A stretch of 64,000 bases of DNA, taken from the NCBI RefSeq assembly GCF_001457775.1, contig NZ_CYSG01000005.1, forward strand, positions 124,001 to 188,000, given 5' to 3'. Position 1 is the stretch's first letter, and every line of letters starts with the position of its first letter. The position numbers and the translations under genes were made by a program. This stretch comes from Phaeobacter sp. CECT 5382 (GTDB lineage: Bacteria; Pseudomonadota; Alphaproteobacteria; Rhodobacterales; Rhodobacteraceae). A model generated the notes under the pieces. That model was not told the origin of the DNA and did no database searches. It worked only from the letters and a program-made list of their open reading frames with translations. Shown here in pieces: positions 18,032 through 25,629 of the stretch.

Positions 18032-19426
18032 TCAGTCCAGCACGTAGCCGTAGGAGCCGTTGAAATCTTGATTGGCGACTTCGCTGGCAGGGCCCTTCTG
18101 GCCCCGTTCAGTGCGGCCGAACAGGAACAGATCTGCCTCGCTTGGCGGCTTCAACCGATCCGTTGGCAGGGTCAGAGCCTCGCCGCGGGTCGGAGAGACA
18201 AGATGCGCGCTGACGATAATGACCAGTTCGGTCTGCTCGCGCTGATAGTCTGCACTGCGAAACAACGCACCGAGGATCGGAACATCGCCAATCCAGGGCA
18301 GTTGCGAGGAATTGTCGAGGAATTCATCCTGTACAAGGCCTGCAATGGCAAAGCTTTCGCCATCACCCAATTCCACAGTAGTGGAGGTCTCGCGGCGCGA
18401 GAAAGCATTCACGGAGAGCCCGCCTGTGGTGATGGAATTGGTCGGATCAATGGCGGAAACTGCCGCCTTGAGTTCAAGGTTGATCAGATTCTTGTCCACA
18501 ACGCGGGGAATGAAGTTCAGCTCGATCCCGAATGGTTTGAATTCGATGGTGGTGACACCGCCATCCTGCGAGACCGGAATGGGGTATTCGCCACCGGCAA
18601 GGAATTTTGCTTCCTGACCGGAAAGGGCAGAAAGATTGGGCTCCGCTAGGGTCCGTACCACACCCTTTTTCTCGAGAGCTTCGAGCAGTATGCCGACTTG
18701 CAGGGAGCCGACGCCAAATTGAAAGGCCAGCGCATTGGTGGTGCCATCAGAGACTTCGACGGGGTTCCCAAGGCCGTTGTTGCCCAAAAGCCAGGTTCCG
18801 GTTTCACCCGCCACGTCGCCACCGGCATTGCCAAGTGCTACGGATGATTTGAGCGCCTTGGAGACAGACCGCTGCATTTCAGCAAAGCGGACCTTCAGCA
18901 TGACCTGCTGCACGCCGCCGACGCTCAGCAGGTTGCTGACGCGGTCTGGGGCATAGCGTTCTGCCAGATCCAGGGCGCGCTGCAGTCGCGATGAACTGGA
19001 AACTGTGCCGGACAGCACGATGCCATCATTGGCGGTGCGGACTTCGATTTTTTCACCGGGCAGGATCTGGCGCAGACGTTCCTTGAATTCAGAAACATCG
19101 GCTGCGACACGGACATTCACGTTGGTGATCAATCTGCCAGAGGCATCAAGCAGGGTCAGCGTGGTCAGTCCGGGCGATTTTCCGAGAACGTAAATGGTGC
19201 GATCCGACAAAGAGGAAATATCCGCGATGCTGGGGTTGGCAATGCTCAACTCCGCGAAGGGATCATCGCTTTCGACCACAACAGCGCGGTTCATCGGCAC
19301 ATCAAGAGTGACGGATGTCCCCTTTTTGACCACTCGCAGCCCATTTGCCTGCACCATGTCTGGAGCAGATATACAGAAAAGCGATAGCCCGGTTAGGGCT
19401 GCCGCAATAAACCGTCGAAATTCCAT
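18032..19426 (-). CDS. cpaC: Tad outer-membrane secretin CpaC/RcpA
   Basis: A type II/III secretion secretin of 464 residues with a signal peptide (FIAAALTGLSLFCISAPDMVQA). An N-terminal pilus-type domain (KGTSVTLDVPMNRAVVVESDDPF) and a BON-like segment (GEKIEVRTANDGIVLSGTVSS) are followed by the secretin core with FGIELNFIPRV, VELGDGESFAIAGLV and LPWIGDVPILGALFRS, the last being the family signature. It forms the outer-membrane channel for the pilus. The ATG at 19424-19426 follows AGGCAGGTC; the open frame begins seven codons earlier without a better start. A 246-base gap with a hairpin separates it from cpaB. Confidence 0.94.
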   Translation of the reverse strand: MEFRRFIAAALTGLSLFCISAPDMVQANGLRVVKKGTSVTLDVPMNRAVVVESDDPFAELSIANPSIADISSLSDRTIYVLGKSPGLTTLTLLDASGRLITNVNVRVAADVSEFKERLRQILPGEKIEVRTANDGIVLSGTVSSSSRLQRALDLAERYAPDRVSNLLSVGGVQQVMLKVRFAEMQRSVSKALKSSVALGNAGGDVAGETGTWLLGNNGLGNPVEVSDGTTNALAFQFGVGSLQVGILLEALEKKGVVRTLAEPNLSALSGQEAKFLAGGEYPIPVSQDGGVTTIEFKPFGIELNFIPRVVDKNLINLELKAAVSAIDPTNSITTGGLSVNAFSRRETSTTVELGDGESFAIAGLVQDEFLDNSSQLPWIGDVPILGALFRSADYQREQTELVIIVSAHLVSPTRGEALTLPTDRLKPPSEADLFLFGRTERGQKGPASEVANQDFNGSYGYVLD

Positions 19427-19614
19427 GTGACCTGCCTTTCCGATCACGCCTCAAAATCGGGTCTTTTTGCCCGTTCTTTCGGGCACTGTGCTGCAGTTTG
19501 CGAATTTTTGCAAGAATCAATGGCTTCGACGAGTTTCTTGATGGCTGCGGGCTGTGGAGCCTCTGCAACAGACAGTGGCGCTCAGGGGGCATTGGCTTTG
19601 TTGGGGGCGCGCAG

Positions 19615-19640
19615 GAAAGCCCCCCGTTGGGGAGGCTTTC
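19615..19640. other. Hairpin between cpaB and cpaC
   Basis: GAAAGCC-CCCC GTT GGGG-A-GGCTTTC forms an 11-bp stem with one bulge. It lies 33 bases beyond the cpaB stop on the minus strand. No T-run follows on that strand, so I read it as a possible mRNA-stabilising or processing element. Confidence 0.5.
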
Positions 19641-19672
19641 AGAAGGGTAAGCTGTTGTCTGATATCAGGTTA

Positions 19673-20533
19673 TCAGTTGGTACAGGGGATCGGAATTTCT
19701 ACCACCTCGGCGCCGCGACGGGTGCGAATGGTGCAGACGCGTTTCTGTTCGACCTGATCAGGAGCTTGCAATGCGCCCAGACCCAAAAGCTTGCGTTGGT
19801 CCACTTCGATAACCGAAGCGATGGTGTCATCGCCGGCACCGACCAGGGAGAGCGACAAGCGGCCCGTGGTCTGGGCTTGTGCCAGGGCTGCGACCTGCGC
19901 CGGGTGCACAGCAACGGTAACGGTGCGTGCGATCGTGGCACCATTTATGTCGGTGCTGGCGCTCTGATCGACTGCGATCAGTTCGATGCTGGGCTCAATG
20001 AGACGGGTAATCTCTTGCCGTCCGCGCTGGTCCGACCCTTGTAAGGCGCCCGTCCAGTAGACATCAACGTGATCGCCGGGGCGCAGGAAGCCGGAAACGC
20101 CAGATGACACATCCACTTTGATGGCAAAGGCGCGCATGCCTGGTTGCAGCTGTGATGTGATACCGGCATCTTTGCCAGGATTGGTCACCTTGACTGCCAG
20201 AACTGCCTCGTCTTTCTCCATGGTGCGCAGCACCACCCGCAGATCATCAGGCTGAGCTGGGGGGAACAGGGCATCCAGCGTCGTGAAGGCCCCCTCCGGG
20301 ACCGAAGCCGTTGGCCAAAGCACCTTGCGGATGGTTTCCTTGGTCAGGCGTTCGCCGTATTTTAGCTGTTTCGCCGCGACAAAAACCTCGGTGGTCGGAA
20401 TGACATCTCCGCGGTTCGCACGTTCGCGTTCCAGTTCATTCTGATAGGCCGAGATATAGTTTTTCGCCATCATCACCGCGCCGCCGGCGAGGGCGACCCC
20501 GACAATCAGGACTAGTCCGAATACTGCGCGCAT
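19673..20533 (-). CDS. cpaB: Flp pilus assembly protein CpaB/RcpC
   Basis: A 286-residue periplasmic protein anchored by one N-terminal helix (FGLVLIVGVALAGGAVMMA). The SAF domain (~45-110) is seen in VFVAAKQLKYGERLTKETI, followed by the RcpC region with GFLRPGDHVDVYW. CpaB works with the secretin in the periplasm. The C-terminal pair of cysteines (in VCTIRT and IPCTN) may form a disulfide. The ATG at 20531-20533 is chosen over an upstream GTG/ATG at 20566. It follows the 58-residue pilin-like gene by 110 bases. Confidence 0.92.
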   Translation of the reverse strand: MRAVFGLVLIVGVALAGGAVMMAKNYISAYQNELERERANRGDVIPTTEVFVAAKQLKYGERLTKETIRKVLWPTASVPEGAFTTLDALFPPAQPDDLRVVLRTMEKDEAVLAVKVTNPGKDAGITSQLQPGMRAFAIKVDVSSGVSGFLRPGDHVDVYWTGALQGSDQRGRQEITRLIEPSIELIAVDQSASTDINGATIARTVTVAVHPAQVAALAQAQTTGRLSLSLVGAGDDTIASVIEVDQRKLLGLGALQAPDQVEQKRVCTIRTRRGAEVVEIPIPCTN

Positions 20534-20643
20534 TGTGTGACCTCTTGTAGCTAAGGCCGACCCCACCTGATGGCGGAGCCGGTAGATTGACTATTCATAC
20601 AGTGACAATATTGCGGCCTTCTGGCGTGTCAGACCCCTGTGGG

Positions 20644-20820
20644 TCAGCTGAAGTCCCAGTTCGACATATAGGAGACCAAGGCATTCGTGAGCCCCAAAAC
20701 ACCATCCTGCATCTGTGATGAAATCAAGGCGGCCAATCCTGCCATCGCAGCAGTAAGAACCACCCAGTCGACAGTTACAGCGCCATCGTCACTGGCGATA
20801 AATGCCCAAATTTTTTTCAT
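20644..20820 (-). CDS. Second Flp-type pilin-like protein (58 aa)
   Basis: A short gene that standard length limits would miss. It encodes 58 residues starting MKKIWAFIASDDG, then AVTVDWVVLTAAMAGLAAL, and ends MSNWDFS. The segment GAVTVDWVVLTAA is identical to that in the next pilin gene, so the two are paralogues. Cleavage after the Gly of DDG would leave a hydrophobic mature N-terminus with Asp at +5 and Trp at +6, where Flp pilins usually have Glu-Tyr. After the shared stretch the two differ fully. It lies beyond the terminator of the first pilin gene and before cpaB, so it may be a minor pilin or a pseudopilin. Coding is supported by position, paralogy and start context (cat at 20818-20820), not by experiment. 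Confidence 0.75.
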   Translation of the reverse strand: MKKIWAFIASDDGAVTVDWVVLTAAMAGLAALISSQMQDGVLGLTNALVSYMSNWDFS

Positions 20821-20848
20821 TTTGGCCCTCGCTCGTATCTGGCTTGGG

Positions 20849-20882
20849 AAAAAGGCCGCGCCCTTGGCTTAAAGGCGCGGCC
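20849..20882 (-). terminator. Terminator after the major pilin-like gene
   Basis: On the minus strand GGCCGCGCC, an 11-base loop and GGCGCGGCC are followed by TTTTT. The perfect 9-bp GC stem begins about 30 bases after the pilin stop. It would let the pilin mRNA be made in excess over the downstream assembly genes by partial read-through. Confidence 0.85.
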
Positions 20883-20911
20883 CAACAACTTACGAAGATC
20901 TAGTCTGCGAC

Positions 20912-21100
20912 TTATGCAGGATCAACTGGGCCTTTGGTGCCGAGGTATGTTTCGGTCTTACCGGTCAGGTCTGATGCACCACTCTGGATCGAGGTGTAAG
21001 CTGCGCCAGCCAGGGCACAAACAGCAGCGGTCAGAACAACCCAGTCAACAGTCACGGCGCCGGAGTCGTCTTTGCGGAAGTTTTTGATGAATTTGATCAT
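20912..21100 (-). CDS. Flp-type pilin-like protein (62 aa), probable major pilin
   Basis: A 62-residue protein with a short basic leader MIKFIKNFRKDDSG, then the hydrophobic core AVTVDWVVLTAAVCALAGAA and a polar C-terminus TYLGTKGPVDPA. Length, leader, glycine before the hydrophobic segment and position at the head of the Tad genes fit a Flp prepilin processed by the CpaA-type peptidase at 10545-11051. The family's Glu+5 and Tyr+6 are here Asp and Trp. A strong ribosome site (TTTGGAGGG) lies eight bases before the ATG. A terminator follows, as expected for an abundant structural subunit. Whether it is the only structural pilin cannot be told from this window. Confidence 0.8.
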   Translation of the reverse strand: MIKFIKNFRKDDSGAVTVDWVVLTAAVCALAGAAYTSIQSGASDLTGKTETYLGTKGPVDPA

Positions 21101-21461
21101 AGTGTAGTCCCTCCAAAGGATCTCTAAGGTTTTTAAGTTTCCCGGCGACGTCTGTTCAGGGTCTGTCTCTCTCTCTCACCGACCCTGTGTCGCTTGGATG
21201 AGTACATATAGCCGGTAGAGCGTGGCAGGAATTGGGCCGGATTCTGGAAATTACCGCCCAATTTTAACTTCTCATAAGGAGGTGGGCTAAGCTTCTGAAA
21301 TGACGCGATATAAAAGTTTACTTTTTGTCAACGAAGGTAAATTTGACCGGGTGCCGGTTAGCAATTATGGCGATTGTGCCAGATTTCAGGCGCTATAGCT
21401 GGATTTTGCCGCCCGGATCGGCGAGTCTCTCAGGTGAAAATCGACAAGGCCCGCGCGAAAA
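21101..21461. promoter_or_regulatory. Divergent promoter region: Tad pilins / lytic transglycosylase
   Basis: A 361-base gap without a convincing gene. It must hold the promoter of the pilin gene (minus strand) and of the transglycosylase gene (plus strand). Visible are a CT-rich run (TCTGTCTCTCTCTCTC, 21160-21177), a ribosome-site-like AAGGAGGTGGG at 21277-21286 without a well-spaced start, and AT-rich stretches at 21256-21345. No operator could be assigned. Confidence 0.5.
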
Positions 21462-22331
21462 ATGCACTTTCAGTCCCATATCGGTTCGCTTTTTCTTTTT
21501 GCGACGCTTGGAATGACCTTTGGAGCGGGCGATTCCCGTGCCCAGCAGGCGATTGCGGTCCCGGAGGCCTCAACGCCGACTGCACCGCGCCCATTTCCGA
21601 GTTTTGAGGCCAAGCGGATCTCGGCGCCAAAGGCTGGTACCCCGCCACGGATCACGGTTCAGATCAAAGAGCAGCAGCCTGCGACCGCGTCACAGATCGT
21701 CACGGATACGCAGGTAGGGGCGCAGGGGGATGCAACGGCTGTTGGACAGTATGGCTGGTTCTGGGATCGTGTGCCCTCAGCGCAGGAGGCCACCACCGGC
21801 GCACACCGTCTGGATGAAGCGCTGCTGGCGCTGCGTACAGCAACAAACCCGGTCGCAGCCCCCCGGCTGCAGGTGATGCAGGACATTGTTCAGCAGCAGG
21901 CGGTGACAATTTTGCTGTCCAGCGCAGGTACCCGTGTGTCGCCTGCTTTGGTTCTGGCGGTGATTGCGGTGGAATCCGCCGGAAAAAGTGACGTGGTAAG
22001 TTCTGCGGGGGCCACGGGGCTGATGCAGCTGATGCCGGATACGGCCACGCGGTTTGGAGTTACGGATGCCCTGGTCGCAGAACAGAACATTGCAGGCGGT
22101 ATAAAATATCTGGATTGGCTGATGGAGAAATTCTCTGATGATGCGGTTCTGGCACTGGCAGGCTACAATGCGGGCGAAGGGGCCGTACGGGATCACAGTG
22201 GCGTGCCGCCCTATGCCGAGACCCGCGACTACGTCCCCAAGGTGCTGGCGGCGTATCAGGTGGCGCGCGGGCTGTGCATGACGCCGCCGGAGCTGATCAC
22301 GGATGGCTGTGTCTTTCGTCAGCTGAAATGA
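21462..22331 (+). CDS. Lytic transglycosylase (SLT/GH23 family)
   Basis: A 289-residue secreted enzyme that cleaves the glycan strands of peptidoglycan. An N-terminal signal peptide (IGSLFLFATLGMTFGAGDSRA) precedes a ~120-residue Pro/Ala/Gln-rich linker. The SLT domain (~150-265) has the catalytic Glu in AVESAGKSDVVSSAGATGLMQ, followed by MPDTATRFGV, NIAGGIKYLDWLM, LAGYNAGEGAV and the RDYVPKVLA end. The gene is divergent from the Tad pilins. Enzymes of this type often open the wall for envelope machines, so a service to the pilus is possible but not shown. A terminator follows. Confidence 0.92.
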   Translation: MHFQSHIGSLFLFATLGMTFGAGDSRAQQAIAVPEASTPTAPRPFPSFEAKRISAPKAGTPPRITVQIKEQQPATASQIVTDTQVGAQGDATAVGQYGWFWDRVPSAQEATTGAHRLDEALLALRTATNPVAAPRLQVMQDIVQQQAVTILLSSAGTRVSPALVLAVIAVESAGKSDVVSSAGATGLMQLMPDTATRFGVTDALVAEQNIAGGIKYLDWLMEKFSDDAVLALAGYNAGEGAVRDHSGVPPYAETRDYVPKVLAAYQVARGLCMTPPELITDGCVFRQLK

Positions 22332-22475
22332 GCCATGGCGCGCTTCGGGCGCCTGCGATGACACTGCTGACCACATCCGCCTGTATCTCAGCGCCGCCTG
22401 TGTTGCTGGATACGCTACCTGACAGCCGCGTGTAGTAACAGATTCGAGCGCGGCGAATGAAATGAATGCGGAAAA

Positions 22476-22508
22476 AGAAAAGAGGGCTGAAATCAGCCCT
22501 CTTTTTTC
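22476..22508. terminator. Bidirectional terminator
   Basis: AGAGGGCTGA / TCAGCCCTCT is a perfect 10-bp stem with a two-base loop, flanked by AAAAG on the left and TTTTTT on the right. It lies between the convergent transglycosylase and desaturase genes. Confidence 0.9.
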
Positions 22509-22536
22509 GTTTCATCAGTTTGTAAGGTGCTTCGGC

Positions 22537-23571
22537 TCAGCCGTATAGCGCGCGCGCCTGAGAGAAAGACAGTAGGCGTTTGCTGTTCTCATCCCAGAGG
22601 TGCAGCCGGGCGCAGGACAGGCTTTCACGGACGGTCAGCCGGTTCTTCATCGCCAGTTCGGAGTGATCGCGGATCACTTCGGTCAGGCGGTAAAAGGGAA
22701 TTCGGCTGTAAAGGTGATGTACCTGATGGATGCCGATATTTGCGGTGAACCACTGCAGGACTTTGGGCAGAACGTAATAGGAGCTGCCGTTCAGAGCGGC
22801 ATCATGCAGCTGCCAGTCGTCGGCGTTTTCCCAATGCGTGGTCTCAAACTGATGCTGTACATAGAACAGCCAGACACCGGCGGTGGCCGCCAAAATCGTC
22901 GAGGGCAGAAAGATCAGCAGCAGCGGCAGCAAGCCGCCAAAGTACCAGATCGCGCCAAGGATCAGCAACAGCGTCAGGTTGGTCCCCATAGCGCTGGTCC
23001 AATAGCGCGCGCTGTTCATCAGACCCAGCGGAATACGGTTTTGCAGCAGGAACAGATAGCTTGGGCCGAGGCCGAACAGTGTCACCGGGCTGCGGTAGAT
23101 CCGGTAGTGAATTTTTCCGAATGTCGACAGGGCCTGATATTCTGCCACGGTGAGCGTGTGCACATCACCCATGCCGCGCTTATCAAGATTGCCCGCAGCA
23201 CTGTGATGTTCAGAGTGGGTGCGGCGCCAGACGTCATAGGGGGTCAGCGTGACCACTCCAAGGATCCGGCCTACCCAATCGCTCAACATGCGGTTTTTGA
23301 AAAAAGCACCATGACCACAATCGTGCTGGATGGTGAACAGACGCAACAGGAAGGCCGCGTTGACGACCGAGATGCCGAAGGCCAGCCAGTAGCTGATCGA
23401 CAGAGCGTACCAGGCCAGCGCCCAAAGCAGGATAAAGGGTATGGCGCTTACGCCCAGCTCAAAGCTGCTGCGCAGCTCATTGGGCTCGCGGTATTGCGCC
23501 AAAATCTTCACCCAGTCGCGGGAAGACCGCGCAGTGGACTGCGATTTGGGAAGGTCATTGCTATCTGTCAT
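22537..23571 (-). CDS. Membrane fatty acid desaturase
   Basis: A 344-residue di-iron membrane enzyme that introduces a double bond into an acyl chain. All three histidine boxes are present: HDCGH (in FTIQHDCGHGAFF), HSEHH (in RRTHSEHHSAAGNL) and HQVHH (in GIHQVHHLYSRIPFYRL). Four main membrane segments lie between them. It resembles omega-6/delta-type acyl-lipid desaturases; position of the new bond cannot be read. The ATG at 23569-23571 starts MTDSNDLPKS; the frame is open 20 codons upstream but that stretch is probably not translated. A perfect palindrome lies about 220 bases before the start. Confidence 0.9.
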   Translation of the reverse strand: MTDSNDLPKSQSTARSSRDWVKILAQYREPNELRSSFELGVSAIPFILLWALAWYALSISYWLAFGISVVNAAFLLRLFTIQHDCGHGAFFKNRMLSDWVGRILGVVTLTPYDVWRRTHSEHHSAAGNLDKRGMGDVHTLTVAEYQALSTFGKIHYRIYRSPVTLFGLGPSYLFLLQNRIPLGLMNSARYWTSAMGTNLTLLLILGAIWYFGGLLPLLLIFLPSTILAATAGVWLFYVQHQFETTHWENADDWQLHDAALNGSSYYVLPKVLQWFTANIGIHQVHHLYSRIPFYRLTEVIRDHSELAMKNRLTVRESLSCARLHLWDENSKRLLSFSQARALYG

Positions 23572-23787
23572 GCGCCTGCCGTGCTCGTTTGTGTATGGGC
23601 TTTCGGATAAACTACCTGTGCCGCTTGGCAAGTTATTTATGCCTACATTGTGTTCACAGCGACTTTATGCCGTCAAAAAAGGTTCACAAATTGTGCCGCC
23701 CCAGCTGCGCTGCAGTCCCGAAATGTACTGAAAGTGAGATTATTGTCGGCATCTCTCACTCAAGGGTTGAGACGGGCCTTGCGAGAA

Positions 23788-23802
23788 ATCATTGCCAATG
23801 AT
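23788..23802. promoter_or_regulatory. Perfect 15-bp palindrome, candidate operator
   Basis: ATCATTG-C-CAATGAT is a perfect inverted repeat of two 7-base arms. It lies 217 bases upstream of the desaturase start and just beyond the scoAB terminator. No known regulator is assigned. Confidence 0.35.
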
Positions 23803-23814
23803 CCGAGTGCAGGA

Positions 23815-23857
23815 TCAAAAGAAATGCGGCCCACCTTCGAAAATGAAGGCGGGCCGC
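23815..23857 (-). terminator. Terminator after scoB
   Basis: On the minus strand GCGGCCCGCCTTC, a six-base loop and GAAGGTGGGCCGC form a 13-bp stem with one mismatched or wobble pair, followed by ATTTCTTTTG. It begins 35 bases after the scoB stop. Confidence 0.8.
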
Positions 23858-23891
23858 TTTGGAGTGACGCATGTGCATCGCCCTTAAGGGC

Positions 23892-24521
<630 letters not shown>

Positions 24522-24523
24522 GG

Positions 24524-25243
24524 TTACGCCTCCTTCTGGCGCACGGTGCGCTGTTCAATGCGTTTTTCGTGATCACCTTTGATGATGCGATGTACATAGA
24601 TGCCGGGCAGGTGGATACTGTCGGGATCAAGCGAGCCTGTGGGCACGATTTCCTCGACCTCGACGATGCAGACCTTGCCGCAGGTGGCGGCAGGTGCGTT
24701 GAAGTTGCGCGCAGTCTTGCGGAACACCAGGTTGCCGGTCTCGTCCGCTTTCCAGGCCTTGACGATGGCGAGATCAGCAAAGATGCCCTCTTCCATGATG
24801 TAGTCTTCCATGGCGCCGTCTGCACCAGTAGGAAACTGCTTTTCCATTTTGCCTTCGGCAATCACGGTGCCAACACCGGTTTTGGTAAAGAAGCCAGGGA
24901 TACCAGCGCCACCGGCGCGCATGCGCTCGGCCAGGGTGCCTTGCGGGTTGAATTCCAGCTCCAGCTCACCCGACAGATACTGCCGCATGAATTCGGCGTT
25001 CTCGCCCACGTAGGAAGAGATCATCTTTTTGACCTGTTTGGTCTGCAGCAGAATGCCGATCCCAAAGTCGTCAACGCCTGCGTTGTTGGAGGCAAAGGTC
25101 AAATTCTTGGTGCCTGCCTCCTTGATCGCTTCGAGCAAAAGCTCGGGGATGCCGCAGAGGCCAAAGCCGCCTGCCGCAATGAACATGCCGTCGTGAAGCA
25201 ACCCGTCCAGGGCTTCAGCGGCGTTGGAATAGACCTTTTTCAT
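24524..25243 (-). CDS. scoA: 3-oxoacid CoA-transferase subunit A
   Basis: A 239-residue alpha subunit of the same enzyme. The family signature is seen in [21 protein letters not shown], with [19 protein letters not shown] and [13 protein letters not shown]. It forms the CoA-binding half of an alpha2-beta2 enzyme used in ketone-body and polyhydroxybutyrate turnover. It is the first gene of a two-gene operon with scoB (2-base gap). Its upstream region is the start of a 386-base gap that also carries a GC-rich repeat element. Confidence 0.92.
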   Translation of the reverse strand: MKKVYSNAAEALDGLLHDGMFIAAGGFGLCGIPELLLEAIKEAGTKNLTFASNNAGVDDFGIGILLQTKQVKKMISSYVGENAEFMRQYLSGELELEFNPQGTLAERMRAGGAGIPGFFTKTGVGTVIAEGKMEKQFPTGADGAMEDYIMEEGIFADLAIVKAWKADETGNLVFRKTARNFNAPAATCGKVCIVEVEEIVPTGSLDPDSIHLPGIYVHRIIKGDHEKRIEQRTVRQKEA

Positions 25244-25629
25244 GGAGTTCTCCCGTCAACTGCCAGTTGGACATGGTTCTGGCCCTGGGGCCGCGCAGAG
25301 TCAATAATACGGAGCCGAGAGCGTATTACTACGGAGCGCGAGAGAACAGGAAAGGGGGGGGCTCCCGCCCCTTTGTGGATGTCTTGAAATTCAAAACACC
25401 AAAAAGCCTTGGGCCGGGCGCCGTGCGAAGCACGGCGCTTCATCGCATTGAAGCGATGGCACGAAATTTTTAAAGCGCACGCGTTGATCAAAACGTGACA
25501 GCGCCGCGCCAAAGGCGCGGCGCTGGGCCCAACGGGGGAGGGGGATCCATTGGATCACCCGAGACGGGCGGGAGCTCCACGTTCAGCTCTCTCAGCTCCG
25601 CCAGTACCATCAAGCCGCGTGTTGGCTTG
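25244..25629. other. Gap between topA and scoA
   Basis: A 386-base gap on the way from the topA stop to the scoA start. It holds near-identical short direct repeats TACGGAGCCGAGAG / TACGGAGCGCGAGAG (25309-25322, 25331-25345), probably within the scoA promoter region, and a GC-rich repeat element at 25360-25576. No gene is supported. Confidence 0.6.
25360..25576. repeat. GC-rich intergenic repeat element, copy A
   Basis: Bounded by inverted ends GGCTCCCGCCC (25360-25370) and GGGCGGGAGC (25566-25575). Inside are GCGCCGTGC / GCACGGCGC, CATCGC / GCGATG and the perfect 11-bp hairpin AGCGCCGCGCC AAA GGCGCGGCGCT (25500-25524), then GGGCCCAACGGGGGAGGG and ATCCATTGGAT. Related sequence occurs at 39529-39622 and 41388-41546. 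Confidence 0.65.

Larger units (their letters stand above)
23572..23891. promoter_or_regulatory. Gap between scoB and the desaturase gene
   Basis: A 320-base gap. The scoAB terminator lies at 23815-23857 and a perfect 7+1+7 palindrome at 23788-23802 (ATCATTG C CAATGAT). The rest, up to the desaturase start, is AT-richer sequence expected to hold its promoter. No gene is supported here. Confidence 0.5.

Noticed and set aside
21300-21398. Possible 32-codon gene after the AAGGAGGTGGG ribosome-site-like sequence near 21280
   Set aside because: The spacing from the ribosome-site-like sequence to the ATG is about 16 bases, too long, and the peptide has no recognisable feature.
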